Below are positions 40,338 through 50,046 of a DNA stretch of 64,000 bases, in pieces (positions within the stretch are counted from its first letter, which is position 1; every line of letters begins with the position of its first letter). This DNA comes from a virus. Under the pieces are notes generated by a model that saw only the letters and a program-made list of their open reading frames with translations, made no database searches and was not told where the DNA came from. The position numbers and the translations under genes are program-made. The DNA lies in IMG/VR virus record IMGVR_UViG_3300023184_000025, positions 62,001-126,000 of that record; one strand, given 5' to 3'.

Positions 40338-40622
40338 TTATCCTGCAAATACATCGCCGGATCCTTGACTAATTTGTGTGCATTGTGGGCCAAGGGCGTC
40401 ACCAACTCTGGCAATGGGTTTACCATTCACAAATACAGATCCCGACCCACCAGTGACTTTTGATTCGTGAATAGGGCATTTGCCCTTTTTAAGTTTATGC
40501 GGATCAGTACTGTCGCCTTGGCGTACAACGCCAACGCCGTTTACTTTTACGTCTCCACTGCCAGAGATCAACGTAGGCGGACTACAATCAACCACACACT
40601 TATCACCAATTCTTGCTACTGC
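40338..40622 (-). CDS. PAAR-domain spike-tip protein
   Basis: A 94-residue protein of the PAAR family, which caps the central spike of contractile tails. Motifs: VPAVARIGDKC at the start, GSGDVKVNGVGVVRQGD, then GSVFVNGKPIARVGD and QGSGDVFAG. A GTG start at 40622 is chosen: it follows GGAGAG, and the longer ATG reading from 40742 would add a basic tail foreign to the family. It corresponds to T4 gp5.4. Confidence 0.88.
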   Translation of the reverse strand, partial: AVARIGDKCVVDCSPPTLISGSGDVKVNGVGVVRQGDSTDPHKLKKGKCPIHESKVTGGSGSVFVNGKPIARVGDALGPQCTQISQGSGDVFAG

Positions 40623-40818
40623 TGGCACGTTCTCTCTCCATAAGATCTTTAAATCTACTTTTCCAAAGATCAATTTCATCGTGATCTTTATCATTGTGTG
40701 GCAGCGGAGGAATCTCCGGGTCAAACTCAATAACATGATCAAGAATTTCGGGAATGTCTTCGTACCTTAGATAGGTATTGACTTTCCCGTTAACCATAAT
40801 TTTAAAGCAATGCGGCAT
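40603..40818 (-). CDS. Hypothetical acidic protein
   Basis: A 71-residue protein (MPHCFKIMVNGKVNTYLRYE), ending in a charged helix that overlaps the PAAR start by 20 bases. Unknown. Confidence 0.55.
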   Translation of the reverse strand: MPHCFKIMVNGKVNTYLRYEDIPEILDHVIEFDPEIPPLPHNDKDHDEIDLWKSRFKDLMERERASSSKNW

Positions 40819-41117
40819 TAGCCCGTGATAATTTGCTTGCTAATTGGTGCAATTCCAGTGGTAGCCTGAATGTAACTGTTACGAACATCCTCACGAGCTT
40901 CGGCAATCATTGCCCAACTAGAATTATTTAGTCGCATATCTTTGTCCTTGTTTGCACTAAACAAAGTTGGCATCATTTGTAAACCTTGTGGGCTTAGTAT
41001 GCAACTAATTGGTTCTTTGATAATCATGTAATCAGCATGAATTTCAAGTATCTTTGCAACTAGTTCTTCTCCGGTAATGAGTTTAAATGTATAAGTTTCG
41101 TTAATTTTTGGTGTCAT
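40818..41117 (-). CDS. Sm-like domain protein
   Basis: A 99-residue protein. The N-terminus YTFKLITGEELVAKILEIH and the following beta strands to IKEPISCILSPQG look like an Sm fold (small barrel; as in Hfq/LSm). It probably forms rings and could bind RNA or protein. It overlaps glutaredoxin by 4 bases. The fold is inferred from pattern only. Confidence 0.55.
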   Translation of the reverse strand: MTPKINETYTFKLITGEELVAKILEIHADYMIIKEPISCILSPQGLQMMPTLFSANKDKDMRLNNSSWAMIAEAREDVRNSYIQATTGIAPISKQIITG

Positions 41118-41377
41118 AGTGTTCCTAAGTTAATACCCAAACGTGTTCTAATTTCGTCTGCGTTAAGCTTACTTAAACCTTGAAAGCCACCATCGACAAA
41201 TAATTTATTGCCGTTGTAAATTTGTGGAACTGTGCGGTGTCCTTCACCAACAATAAAGTCACGGGCACCGGTGTCTTGGTCAATTTTAACTTCATTAAAT
41301 GGTATTTCCCATTTTGTTAGTAGTGCTTTTGCCTGATCGCAAAATGGGCAATGATTTTTTGAATATACTGTTATCAT
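41114..41377 (-). CDS. Glutaredoxin
   Basis: An 87-residue glutaredoxin: active site HCPFCDQA (Cys12 and Cys15), cis-proline region TVPQIY and GGFQGLSKL. It recycles ribonucleotide reductase using glutathione. It lies at the end of the nrdA-nrdB-grx operon. Confidence 0.95.
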   Translation of the reverse strand: MITVYSKNHCPFCDQAKALLTKWEIPFNEVKIDQDTGARDFIVGEGHRTVPQIYNGNKLFVDGGFQGLSKLNADEIRTRLGINLGTL

Positions 41378-41402
41378 TATTGTTTTCCTAATATAGATTA
41401 AT

Positions 41403-42530
41403 TTATAAACTTAATCCTGTAAATGTATTTGAATCAACATCTTGTTTTGTGCCGCCGACAATGTAACTAGAGATTTCTGTTTCCTGTGGCGCTACCTGTA
41501 CCTCTGCGCCAGCAATCCATTTAGCAGTCCACGGTAATGGATTACTGCCCAGTTTCATTCCACAGTCTAACCCTATTGCAGTCATGCGTTTACAGGTCAA
41601 CCAGTCCACGTAGTCAGATAACAATTTTTCGTTGAGTCCAATCATTGATCCATCTTTAAACAAATACCGTGCCCAGGATTTTTCTTGTGAGGCAGCGGCC
41701 AAAAACATTTTTTCACATTCAACTTTGGTTTCTTCTCTGATAGAAGCAAAGTCGGGATCATCTTTAGGTAGGATTTTAATCAATGTTTGTGTAGATGCCA
41801 GGTGCAGATTTTCGTCGCGAGCAATTAATTTAATAATCTTGGCATTGCCTTCCATTTTCTTGAGTTCTGCAAATGCCCAACTACAAGCAAAACTAACATA
41901 AAAACGAATGCCTTCAAGTGCATTGACGCTGTTGATAGCTAACCATAGTTTTTTCTTAAGTTCATATTCGTTCACTACAATATCTTTGCCATTAACGACG
42001 TGATTGCCTGCACCCAGATATTGATATGCAGTACTTGCTTCGATGCAGTCATCATAATATTTACTGATGTCCTTGGCACATTCCATGATTTCTTCAATGT
42101 TAGTTAGTTCATCAAATACTACACTTGGATCAGAAAATACATTTCGAATAATGTGAGTGTAACTGCGACTGTGAATAGTTTCGCTAAATGCCCAGGTCTC
42201 AATCCAAGTTTCTAATTCAGGAATTGATACCAATGGTAAAAAAGCAAGATTAGGACTGCGGCCTTGTACACTATCTAACAAGATCTGTCGTTTTAAATTG
42301 CTAGTAAAAATATGTTGTTCAAAGGTTGTTAAGTCTTTAAAGTCTTTAGCATCTCGTAATACATCAACTTCTTCTGGTCTCCAAAAGAAACCCAATTGTT
42401 TGTCAGTCAACTTGTCAAATTGTTTGTACTTTAGTGTTTCGTATCGTTGTACGTTAACCGGTCCGGCAGGGTCCAGAAAAGCTAGTTTTTCCGTGTGGTG
42501 TTTTGTTGTTATTGGATTGAATACCGACAT
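41403..42530 (-). CDS. nrdB: Ribonucleotide reductase beta subunit (class Ia)
   Basis: A 375-residue protein, the length of E. coli NrdB. The Fe ligands and the radical Tyr lie in the typical segments, e.g. [16 protein letters not shown], where Tyr corresponds to E. coli Tyr122. The C-terminus carries the partner-docking tail. With NrdA it makes deoxyribonucleotides for phage replication. Confidence 0.96.
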   Translation of the reverse strand: MSVFNPITTKHHTEKLAFLDPAGPVNVQRYETLKYKQFDKLTDKQLGFFWRPEEVDVLRDAKDFKDLTTFEQHIFTSNLKRQILLDSVQGRSPNLAFLPLVSIPELETWIETWAFSETIHSRSYTHIIRNVFSDPSVVFDELTNIEEIMECAKDISKYYDDCIEASTAYQYLGAGNHVVNGKDIVVNEYELKKKLWLAINSVNALEGIRFYVSFACSWAFAELKKMEGNAKIIKLIARDENLHLASTQTLIKILPKDDPDFASIREETKVECEKMFLAAASQEKSWARYLFKDGSMIGLNEKLLSDYVDWLTCKRMTAIGLDCGMKLGSNPLPWTAKWIAGAEVQVAPQETEISSYIVGGTKQDVDSNTFTGLSL

Positions 42531-42542
42531 GTTATTTCTCTT

Positions 42543-44861
42543 TTAAATCTTACAACTGTCACAATCATCCATGGATTGATCAACAGTAGAGTCAATACTT
42601 TCTAACAGTATTGACTTTCCTTGCGACAGTCTTTCTGCGTCAATTTCTCCGCTGCCATCGTATGTATTGAAATAGTATAGCTGTTTACCACCATACTTGA
42701 AGAACATGATAAGATGCTTGAGCATTTCGCTCATTGGAATCTTTTCATCTTCAAAGAATTGTGGATTATAACTTGTGTTAACACTAATACCCTGATCAAT
42801 ATATTTTTGCAGAACTGCCATAATTTTCAAATATCCCTCTGGGCTTTTTTGACTCCATAGCAATTCATATTTGTTTTTTAGTCGACGATACTCTGGCACA
42901 ACCTGCTTGAGCACACCATCTTTACTTTGTTTGATAGAAACATAACTACGAGGTGGTTCAACCCCGTTGGTACTGTTACTAATCTGCGCACTGGTTTCTG
43001 CTGGCATTAGAGCCATTAATGTAGAATTGCGTATACCATGCTCGCGCAGTTGACTACGCAGACCTTCCCAGTTAACATAGTCAACATGCGGTACTAATTC
43101 ATCAACTTCATGTTTGTATGTGTCAATGGGGAGAATGCCATCACCGTATTTGGTTTCATTGTTTTTAGGACATGCTCCTCTTTCTTTGGCAAGATCTGCG
43201 CTGGCTTTGATTAGATAATAACTCCAGTACTGTGCCCACTTGTCAACCACCGGCAATGCCCGTGGATCAGTATAGGTTAGATCATTTTTTGCTAACCAGT
43301 AGGCAAAATTGATAATACCAACGCCCAACGGTCTACGATTCTGTGTAGCAAGTTCAGCGGCAATAACAGGATAACTCTGATAGGATAACAAATTGTCTAG
43401 TCCTCGAACAGCAAGTGTGCAGGCTTTTTCCATGTCTTCAGGGTCCTTGAACACTCCCCAGTTGATAGCACTCAGTGTACATAGTGCAATTTCGCCTTCG
43501 GCGTCATGGATATCTTTAAGGGGTTTAGTCGGTAAATCAATTTCACAGCAAAGATTGCTTTGTTTAATTGGTGCAAGTTCAGGTTTAAAACTGCTGTGAC
43601 TGTTGGCATGATCAACATTTTGCAAGTACACACGACCTGTGTCTTTACGTTCTTGCATGAATGCAGTAAACAGATCAATTGCCTTGACTTTCTTTTTACG
43701 CAACTTGGTATTACGCTCGGCTGTTTCGTATAGTTCTCTGAACCGATCTACATCTGCATAAAATGCATCAAACATTTCAGGAACATCGTGTGGACTAAAC
43801 AAAGTGATGTCGCCGCCAGTGAGTAATCGTTCGTACATGACCTTGTTGAACTGTACTCCGTAGTCCATGTGACGAACACGATTGTCTTCAGTGCCTTTAT
43901 TGTTTTTAAGAACCAACAGATCCTCAACTTCTAGATGCCATACTGGATAATACAATGTTGCCGCTCCATTGCGAACCCCACCTTGACTACAACTGCGTGT
44001 GCCAGCCTGGAACATCTTATAAAAAGGAATAACACCGGTATGATATGCATCACCGTTACGAATAGGACTACCAATGGCACGAATACGGCCGGCGCCTATG
44101 CCGATGCCAGCCTTTTGACTTACATATTTTACAATACTAGATGTTGTGGCATTGATGCTGTCAAGACTATCGTCAGTTTCAATTAGCACACAGCTACTGA
44201 ATTGACGTTGCGGTGTTCTAACTCCAGCCATCACCGGAGTAGGCAAACTAATTTGATGTGTGCTAATTGCATCGTAGTAATCTTTGACCCACATCATCCG
44301 TGCTTCTCGAGGATATTTACTAAACAATGTTGCCGCAATAAGCAGGTATGCGATCTGGGGTGTTTCTAATATCTCTTTGGTTACACGATTTTGTACAAGA
44401 TACTTGCCGCGGAACTGTTCCATGGCTGCATAGGTCAACTGGTCATCACGATCATGTTTAATGTATCCATTTAAACGTTCCCACTCCTCGGAACTATAAT
44501 CATTTATCAACTCACGGTCGTAGAATCCACGAGCTACGTTTTGTTCCACTAATTGGAAAAGATTGCATGGTTCATATTTGCCATAGACTTCTTTACGCAG
44601 ATGATAGTTGATTAAACGACCAGCAACATATTGGTAATTTGGTGTTTCTTCACTGATTAAATCAGCGGCGCTTTTGATCAGGGTTTCTTGGATGTTTGCA
44701 GTTGGGATTCCATTATAAAACTGTAAATGGCTTTTGATTTCTAGTTCACTAGCACTGACTCCTGTGATTCCTTCTGTTGCCCAAAAAACTACTTTATGCA
44801 TTTTTTCGAGATTGAGTGGTTCTCGAGTACCATCTCTTTTTGTTACTTGTATTTGTGTCAT
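42543..44861 (-). CDS. nrdA: Ribonucleotide reductase alpha subunit (class Ia)
   Basis: A 772-residue protein of usual length, without intein. An N-terminal ATP-cone (TKRDGTREPLNLEKMHKVVF) is present, so allosteric control should be intact. It contains the substrate-binding segments ALMPAETSAQISNSTNG and the C-terminal pair CDSC that passes electrons from glutaredoxin. First gene of the nrdA-nrdB-grx operon. Confidence 0.97.
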   Translation of the reverse strand: MTQIQVTKRDGTREPLNLEKMHKVVFWATEGITGVSASELEIKSHLQFYNGIPTANIQETLIKSAADLISEETPNYQYVAGRLINYHLRKEVYGKYEPCNLFQLVEQNVARGFYDRELINDYSSEEWERLNGYIKHDRDDQLTYAAMEQFRGKYLVQNRVTKEILETPQIAYLLIAATLFSKYPREARMMWVKDYYDAISTHQISLPTPVMAGVRTPQRQFSSCVLIETDDSLDSINATTSSIVKYVSQKAGIGIGAGRIRAIGSPIRNGDAYHTGVIPFYKMFQAGTRSCSQGGVRNGAATLYYPVWHLEVEDLLVLKNNKGTEDNRVRHMDYGVQFNKVMYERLLTGGDITLFSPHDVPEMFDAFYADVDRFRELYETAERNTKLRKKKVKAIDLFTAFMQERKDTGRVYLQNVDHANSHSSFKPELAPIKQSNLCCEIDLPTKPLKDIHDAEGEIALCTLSAINWGVFKDPEDMEKACTLAVRGLDNLLSYQSYPVIAAELATQNRRPLGVGIINFAYWLAKNDLTYTDPRALPVVDKWAQYWSYYLIKASADLAKERGACPKNNETKYGDGILPIDTYKHEVDELVPHVDYVNWEGLRSQLREHGIRNSTLMALMPAETSAQISNSTNGVEPPRSYVSIKQSKDGVLKQVVPEYRRLKNKYELLWSQKSPEGYLKIMAVLQKYIDQGISVNTSYNPQFFEDEKIPMSEMLKHLIMFFKYGGKQLYYFNTYDGSGEIDAERLSQGKSILLESIDSTVDQSMDDCDSCKI

Positions 44862-44864
44862 TGT

Positions 44865-45290
44865 TTAACCTATTAAATGGCGTACTTGTTCGCCGTCGAC
44901 TGTTTTTTTAATTTTAATGTTTGCGGTAGAAATATTTAACAACTCTTCCGTGGACCAATTCAATATATATTTCCCTTGGTTGATTAGGACTAAATTAGTC
45001 TCTTCACAACTGGCCAATTCAATGTTGTTAATGTCTGGATGATCTATCATTATAGTAGTATACACTATTCCTAGAGATCTTGCAAGATCACAGAACAGAT
45101 TATCTGATAAAAGTTCCCAGGGATTTGGCCAAGTTTCCTGATCGTCCCAGTGTAGATGATAAGGAGTCCAGGGTGTTTGTTGCCACCACCGGTTTATTTT
45201 GTTTAAAGAAGATTCGAGGCTAAGATTCTTAGCCTCTTCTCGAAGAATGGACCATTGTATTAAACGGTCCTCAAATTTTACAGGCCACAT
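44865..45290 (-). CDS. Conserved phage protein of unknown function
   Basis: A 141-residue protein, aromatic, with WWQQTPWTPYHLHWDDQE followed by NPWELLSDNLFCDLARSLG. I recall such sequences in T4-like marine phages, often next to tail genes; function unknown. It starts 4 bases after the spike gene stop. Confidence 0.65.
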   Translation of the reverse strand: MWPVKFEDRLIQWSILREEAKNLSLESSLNKINRWWQQTPWTPYHLHWDDQETWPNPWELLSDNLFCDLARSLGIVYTTIMIDHPDINNIELASCEETNLVLINQGKYILNWSTEELLNISTANIKIKKTVDGEQVRHLIG

Positions 45291-45293
45291 TAA

Positions 45294-46880
45294 TTAAGCA
45301 AGGTGAGCAATAGAATAGGTTAGTGTTCCGGGGTCCCCGGTGTTGGTTGTTGCATATTTTACAGATACAGTATTAACTACCTGTGTGGCAGAAAGTGTGA
45401 CTCCAGCAGTTAAGTTTTCAGTGTAGTCATCACTGTAAGATAATGTTAAACTACTGTCATCGCTGACTTGCGCAGTAACAATCATTGTGCCGTGTCTGAT
45501 TGAACTAGAACGAGAGATGGTATAATCAAGTCTAAAGGCCTTGGTGTCAACTGAATTGACACTAAAGATTGTTTGGTTGGACTGATTATTACCTAGAGTA
45601 AAAGTTTTTCCTGATTCTCTAGCATATCTGCCCAGTTGAATCAATGTGGTAGTGTCCACTGACCCGCCAACAATGTCTATCCGTGGGTAGATGTTGTTGT
45701 CAGCATCTGTTCTTGCAAACAAATCACTGACTGAAATATTATTATCATTGCCAAATTTAACAACTGAACAAGCTGGGCTAGTTGTGTAATTGTTACCAAC
45801 GTCTAAGAATGCATTATATGCACTAACGTTTAATCCGACTTCGTCATAATATATGCCTTCAGCATATATTCTATCAAATATGTTGTGTACGGCACGGAAT
45901 CCCGACGGGCCTCCATTAATGGGTGTTCCTTCTCCAAGTACAATACCTCTATAGAGTGTGTCAAATTTACTGTTGCTAACTGTTATACCTTCAATTTGAT
46001 AATCTGTGTTTATACCATATGTTAGGCCTTGGAACTGACATTTATCAAATACTATTTGATTGCAAACCAAGTTTGTTGTGCTATAAAATCTCACACCGGC
46101 AACGTCGTCGATACTTTGATTTGTGCTAATGTCAGTGTCCGACAATGGTCCAATAAAGTTAACACTATCAAACCAACATTGTGTTGCATCTTCAACATTG
46201 AAAATATCCGTTACCACTGTACTTTCAAAAGTCATTGAAGAAATTTCAATGTTGCGAGGAGCAACTGCTCCATTGTTTCCAATATTTGCACCAGTTTGTT
46301 GTTGACTATCACCATAACGTGCAACATAAGCAGATAAGCTACTTAAATCAGTAGAAATATCAAGTTGGATGATAGAGCAGTTTGCACCTTCGCCGACTAG
46401 TTTTGCGTAAGTTGGAATAATAAGTGATTCTGTAATTTTATATGTTCCGGCTGGAAAATACAAAGTTCGACGTATCTGACTATTTGTGTCTCTACAATAA
46501 AGTTGGAATAATGCTCGATTAATGGCTTGGGTATCGTCAGCATGGCCATCACCTTTTGCTCCAAAATCTCGTACATCGGCAATATCATCTAGTTTGGCCT
46601 GAAGCGTTCTAATAGTTGGGTCGTCTGGAGTTGGCCCGGTCTGTGCGGCATACCCCACAGCAATATCTTGATAAGTGTAATTGCTTAAAACAGTGATGTC
46701 TGAAAATTCTGTTAAAATTTCAGTGTTGCCGATGACTGGAGCACCTTCGTCGGGTGTTCCGTTGCCTATAAAAAGTTGGCGACTGTCAATACACCAGCCG
46801 AATTCAGCTCCCGAAAGCTGTGGAAGGTTCTCCTGGAGACCTTTCCGATTTGTAATTCTTGATACTTGTACTATAGCCAT
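45294..46880 (-). CDS. Tail spike with pectate-lyase-like beta helix
   Basis: A 528-residue protein. The N-terminal ~60 residues (MAIVQVSRITNRKGLQENLP) are a tail-anchoring motif often found in phage fibres. Residues ~100-370 fit a pectate-lyase-3 right-handed beta helix: VRDFGAKGDGHADDTQAI, then TLYFPAGTYKI and SSMTF. The C-terminal domain is beta-type. It probably binds or degrades host surface polysaccharide. A TAAATA box lies 24 bases before the start. Confidence 0.82.
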   Translation of the reverse strand: MAIVQVSRITNRKGLQENLPQLSGAEFGWCIDSRQLFIGNGTPDEGAPVIGNTEILTEFSDITVLSNYTYQDIAVGYAAQTGPTPDDPTIRTLQAKLDDIADVRDFGAKGDGHADDTQAINRALFQLYCRDTNSQIRRTLYFPAGTYKITESLIIPTYAKLVGEGANCSIIQLDISTDLSSLSAYVARYGDSQQQTGANIGNNGAVAPRNIEISSMTFESTVVTDIFNVEDATQCWFDSVNFIGPLSDTDISTNQSIDDVAGVRFYSTTNLVCNQIVFDKCQFQGLTYGINTDYQIEGITVSNSKFDTLYRGIVLGEGTPINGGPSGFRAVHNIFDRIYAEGIYYDEVGLNVSAYNAFLDVGNNYTTSPACSVVKFGNDNNISVSDLFARTDADNNIYPRIDIVGGSVDTTTLIQLGRYARESGKTFTLGNNQSNQTIFSVNSVDTKAFRLDYTISRSSSIRHGTMIVTAQVSDDSSLTLSYSDDYTENLTAGVTLSATQVVNTVSVKYATTNTGDPGTLTYSIAHLA

Positions 46881-46904
46881 GTTGTGAGATCCGTTTAGTT
46901 CTAG

Positions 46905-46910
46905 TATTTA
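46905..46910 (-). promoter_or_regulatory. Candidate T4-like late promoter
   Basis: TAAATA 24 bases before the spike start at 46880. Confidence 0.4.
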
Positions 46911-46925
46911 TTCAGGATTGCAAGC

Positions 46926-47645
46926 TTACTGTTGTAGATAGAATTGCTCTACTTTACGCCACCACTGGTCTCTATAGTGCTCAAACTCTGCGCCTTCAAT
47001 CACAAATTCTTGATATTCCGGGGGCTTAATGATGTTAAACTGGTCGTCTAAGTCTGGTTTAACGCACATTAAAACAACACCTTTTTTAATATTTGTTCCG
47101 TGCAGTTCGTTGTGCGCTTCGGCGTAGGCACACAATTGCATAAAATAATCATCTACCCATTCGCGTTTTTTAGGTTTATTAGTTTGTTTATAATCCAAGA
47201 TAGCTTCTTGGTTTAGGTGTATTCCTGCACCATCTGTGGTACCTGCATAGATATTAGGAAAATACAGCGGAACTTCAATACCCCAAAACTCATCGACGTT
47301 TTTTAAACCTTTGTCCGCTACAACTTTAGCCATGGCATGACTGGGCCATGAATAAGGGTTACTGCCCGGATCTTTAATTTCGCCGTCACGTACATACTGC
47401 TCAAGATATGTGTGCATACGTGTTCCTCGGTTGGCGGCTTCTGTGGTGATCTGTTGTGCTTTTTCTACCCCTACACTTCGGCGCCAGCGATTTAAAGCTT
47501 CGACTTTTTCTTGTGGTTTAGTTTTATCCAAAATTGTAGTTACGCTAGGAAGATTTTTGCCGTCGGGTGTGGCATAAAAACGTTTACCATCGACGGTGAC
47601 TCGAGGAATTGGTTGGTAGTTATATCGGTTAATTAATTTTGTCAT
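46926..47645 (-). CDS. PD-(D/E)XK nuclease-like protein
   Basis: A 239-residue protein. YAGTTDGAGI carries the first acidic residue, and EAILDYKQTN the D-Y-K part of a RecB/YqaJ-type nuclease motif. Basic and Arg-rich N-terminal half. It could trim DNA or help recombination. The start at 47645 follows the sulfotransferase-like gene's stop, overlapping by 17 bases. Confidence 0.7.
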   Translation of the reverse strand: MTKLINRYNYQPIPRVTVDGKRFYATPDGKNLPSVTTILDKTKPQEKVEALNRWRRSVGVEKAQQITTEAANRGTRMHTYLEQYVRDGEIKDPGSNPYSWPSHAMAKVVADKGLKNVDEFWGIEVPLYFPNIYAGTTDGAGIHLNQEAILDYKQTNKPKKREWVDDYFMQLCAYAEAHNELHGTNIKKGVVLMCVKPDLDDQFNIIKPPEYQEFVIEGAEFEHYRDQWWRKVEQFYLQQ

Positions 47646-48240
47646 TGTGAATTTTATCAAGTTGGTTTTCTTTAAGTGGATCGTATGCGGTATGCGGTCT
47701 AAACACTTCTGATTCCATCATTGAATCAAACGTGTCTTTGCACTGATTATAATTTTTAATTAAAGTTTTAATATTATGTGGGGATTTTTGAGTTTCTTTT
47801 ATTTTTCTAATTGGAACAATGTTTAGTCTGTCAAATACCAGTTGATAGTTATTGATGAAATCTTCAAAATAAAAAATTTCTATGTTCTTATATAATTTTG
47901 CAGTTTCAGAAGTTGTGCAACTTTGTTGATACCACCGATGCCAATTAAACTGATATGCAAATTCTGAATCAGAGCCAGCACAATCAATATCAAATGGTTC
48001 TATAGTGTTTCCTGAATATTCAACATATTCGTTGGTTCGTTTGGCAATGCACATTGACAAAATAGATGCAAGAAGGTCTCTTCGGTCGCAAATTACTAAA
48101 ACTGAATTTTTATTGATAGTTGGTAATACCAGATCATGTGTATGTGTAACTTGGTGCCAGTCAACACAACATCCAATAAGTTTGCTTAAAAATATACTGC
48201 CGGTCCTGCCAGCAGATGTAACCAGGTACTCAACACTCAT
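47629..48240 (-). CDS. Sulfotransferase-like P-loop protein
   Basis: A 203-residue protein. SAGRTGSIFLSKLIG (residues 9-23) resembles the phosphosulfate-binding loop, and CDRRDLLASILSMC the second PAPS-binding segment. It would move a sulfate group to a sugar or small molecule. The assignment is moderate. It overlaps iscA and the nuclease gene. Confidence 0.55.
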   Translation of the reverse strand: MSVEYLVTSAGRTGSIFLSKLIGCCVDWHQVTHTHDLVLPTINKNSVLVICDRRDLLASILSMCIAKRTNEYVEYSGNTIEPFDIDCAGSDSEFAYQFNWHRWYQQSCTTSETAKLYKNIEIFYFEDFINNYQLVFDRLNIVPIRKIKETQKSPHNIKTLIKNYNQCKDTFDSMMESEVFRPHTAYDPLKENQLDKIHNDKIN

Positions 48241-48563
48241 TACACTCTAAAACTTTCTCCGCAACCGCAACGATCTCTTTCATTGGGATTGATAAAATCC
48301 ATGCCTTGTTTGAGACCATCGCTTTTCCATACCATGGTTAGTCCATTTAGATAAGGCATATCTTTTGGACTAACATAAACTTTAAAGCCGCTTGGATCTT
48401 CATAGTCTACTACATCATCCAGTGGGTTGTCAACAAATTCTACTCGATAGGCTAATCCACTACAGCCAGTGGTATGCACACTTATTCGTATTCCTAGACC
48501 TTTGCCTCGACTGACTAGTGCTTGTTGTATTTTTTCTGAGGCGTCATCAGATATATTAATCAT
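48240..48563 (-). CDS. IscA/ErpA-type Fe-S carrier
   Basis: A 107-residue A-type carrier. Conserved ligands are Cys34 (TTGCSGLAY), Cys99 and Cys101 (RCGCGESF). It passes clusters from a scaffold to apo-proteins. The start MINISDDASE is chosen over 48611, which would add a non-homologous tail through the upstream gene. It shares an operon with iscU. Confidence 0.93.
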   Translation of the reverse strand: MINISDDASEKIQQALVSRGKGLGIRISVHTTGCSGLAYRVEFVDNPLDDVVDYEDPSGFKVYVSPKDMPYLNGLTMVWKSDGLKQGMDFINPNERDRCGCGESFRV

Positions 48564-49146
48564 TTTTAAAATAACCTCCGCAAGCAAAGCTAACACGTAA
48601 TATATCATCAACTACAGGGCCAAGTGGTTGATGCAGGCAAGAGCCGTTATGCCCCACTAGCTGGCCCGGCTCGGGCAAAATTCTCTCTGTGACATTTAAA
48701 TTGGTGTCATAATAGAGTAATGGGCCGCCCCAGCTTTGTTCCCAGGTTGGGTTTAAATAAATCACAGTTGATTCGTAGCTAGAAATATCATCTTCTAGGT
48801 CTCTATGAATTACATCATCCTGTCCTTTTGTTAGCCCGTTAATTACAAAATTAAATATTTGAAAATTTGGACCATATGCCTGCATAACTTTATTTAGAAT
48901 TGTAACCCAGATTGGAGATATGGTTGACTGCCAATTAGGCTGATTTATAAACCAGGTACTAGGGTCTGACTGTAATATTTTACCTGAGTAACTAGAAAAC
49001 ACTCGATAACGCCATACATTTTTAGTTACGCTGTTATCAAAAGAACACCTCTTAGAATATTGCCACTTTGGGATATTTTCAATTTCAGTCCAGGCCAGAT
49101 CTAATTCGTCTTTTGTTAAAAAATTTGGAATATTTCTTAAAATCAT
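48556..49146 (-). CDS. Fe(II)/2-oxoglutarate-dependent oxygenase
   Basis: A 196-residue enzyme. Iron ligands His114 and Asp116 (VIHRDLEDD) and His172 (SCLHQPLGP); Arg184 binds 2-oxoglutarate. The last ~30 residues follow the prolyl-hydroxylase-like pattern (PEPGQLVGHNGS). It lies between iscU and iscA with 4- and 8-base overlaps. Its substrate is unknown. The link to Fe-S genes may be an iron-related one (inference). Confidence 0.85.
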   Translation of the reverse strand: MILRNIPNFLTKDELDLAWTEIENIPKWQYSKRCSFDNSVTKNVWRYRVFSSYSGKILQSDPSTWFINQPNWQSTISPIWVTILNKVMQAYGPNFQIFNFVINGLTKGQDDVIHRDLEDDISSYESTVIYLNPTWEQSWGGPLLYYDTNLNVTERILPEPGQLVGHNGSCLHQPLGPVVDDILRVSFACGGYFKND

Positions 49147-49529
49147 CTAGCATGTCTTTTTTTATAATCTTCTACAGCCGCTTTGATTGCGTCTTCTGCA
49201 AGAATAGAGCAGTGAATCTTAACAGGGGGCAGGGCTAGTTCTTCGGCAATTTCGGAATTTTTAAGTTGGCTGGCTTGGTTGATGTGCATGCCTTTGACCC
49301 ATTCTGTAACAAGGCTCGAGCTTGCAATAGCCGATCCGCAACCATACGTTTTGAATTTTGCATCTGTAATAATACCTGTATCATGATCAACCTTTATCTG
49401 TAATTTCATTACATCTCCGCAAGCAGGTGCGCCCACCATGCCGGTGCCCACATCTTCGTCGTCCTTTTCAAAGGAGCCCACGTTGCGGGGATTTTCGTAA
49501 TGATCAATTACCTTGTTTGAGTATGCCAT
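49143..49529 (-). CDS. iscU: IscU-type Fe-S scaffold
   Basis: A 128-residue protein. Active residues Cys37, Asp39 (APACGDVM), Cys64 (YGCGSAIA), His106 and Cys107 are all present. A functional scaffold is likely. The start is MAYSNKVIDH after TTAGGA. The [2Fe-2S] cluster would be built on it by the host IscS, as no desulfurase gene is seen here. It may supply clusters for phage radical SAM proteins or other enzymes. Confidence 0.95.
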   Translation of the reverse strand: MAYSNKVIDHYENPRNVGSFEKDDEDVGTGMVGAPACGDVMKLQIKVDHDTGIITDAKFKTYGCGSAIASSSLVTEWVKGMHINQASQLKNSEIAEELALPPVKIHCSILAEDAIKAAVEDYKKRHAR

Positions 49530-49537
49530 GTGATTTC

Positions 49538-49657
49538 CTAATTCATTATTCCGTGGGCTATGCACCATAGCTCTAAACTTATCTTATACAATAAGTATGT
49601 GCTGAGTAATCCTGTTAGCAACAACAAGATCTTGTTTTGTAATAACTTTGTTGTCAT
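49538..49657 (-). CDS. Small membrane protein (39 aa)
   Basis: A 39-residue ORF starting MTTKLLQNKILLLLTGLLST, with one membrane helix and polar tail. Lies just before iscU. No clear ribosome site, so moderate support. Confidence 0.4.
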   Translation of the reverse strand: MTTKLLQNKILLLLTGLLSTYLLYKISLELWCIAHGIMN

Positions 49658-49965
49658 TGAGTGCAAGTCCGTGTGCGTGTGATTGTTCCGTCTGCGTGTT
49701 GTGTTTCTGTCCAAGGTGTACAATTTTGTTGCACAACCACTGGAGGATTTTGTACAATTACAGGCGGTTGAACAATAACCTGCTGTTGTTTGGCAATTTC
49801 ATAACCTATTACACCTGTTACAACAGGTGCAACCCACCACCCGATACCTGGACCACGATAATATCCATGATGATGGTGACTATAACGAATGCCGTTTCCA
49901 TGATGTTGTGCCAATGCCGGCAATGTTGCACAGGTTAATGCCAGGGTGATGAATAATTTTTTCAT
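49654..49965 (-). CDS. Secreted His/Pro/Val-rich protein
   Basis: A 103-residue protein: signal peptide cleaved after ALA (residues 1-19), then a His-rich region (RYSHHHHGYY) that could bind metal, a hydrophobic stretch, a Val/Pro/Gln tract and a C-terminal Thr-rich end. A CGGAG site lies 6 bases before the ATG. Likely exported; role unknown. Confidence 0.6.
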   Translation of the reverse strand: MKKLFITLALTCATLPALAQHHGNGIRYSHHHHGYYRGPGIGWWVAPVVTGVIGYEIAKQQQVIVQPPVIVQNPPVVVQQNCTPWTETQHADGTITRTRTCTQ

Positions 49966-50046
49966 AACATTTCTCCGAAAGTATTATAATATAACGCCTT
50001 AGAACTGTTATTAGTTTACAGGATTTAACTGATTAAGTCAAGTCTT

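Noticed and set aside
42543-44861. Intein in nrdA
   Set aside because: Length is normal (772 residues) and the motifs are continuous, with no splicing-block signatures.
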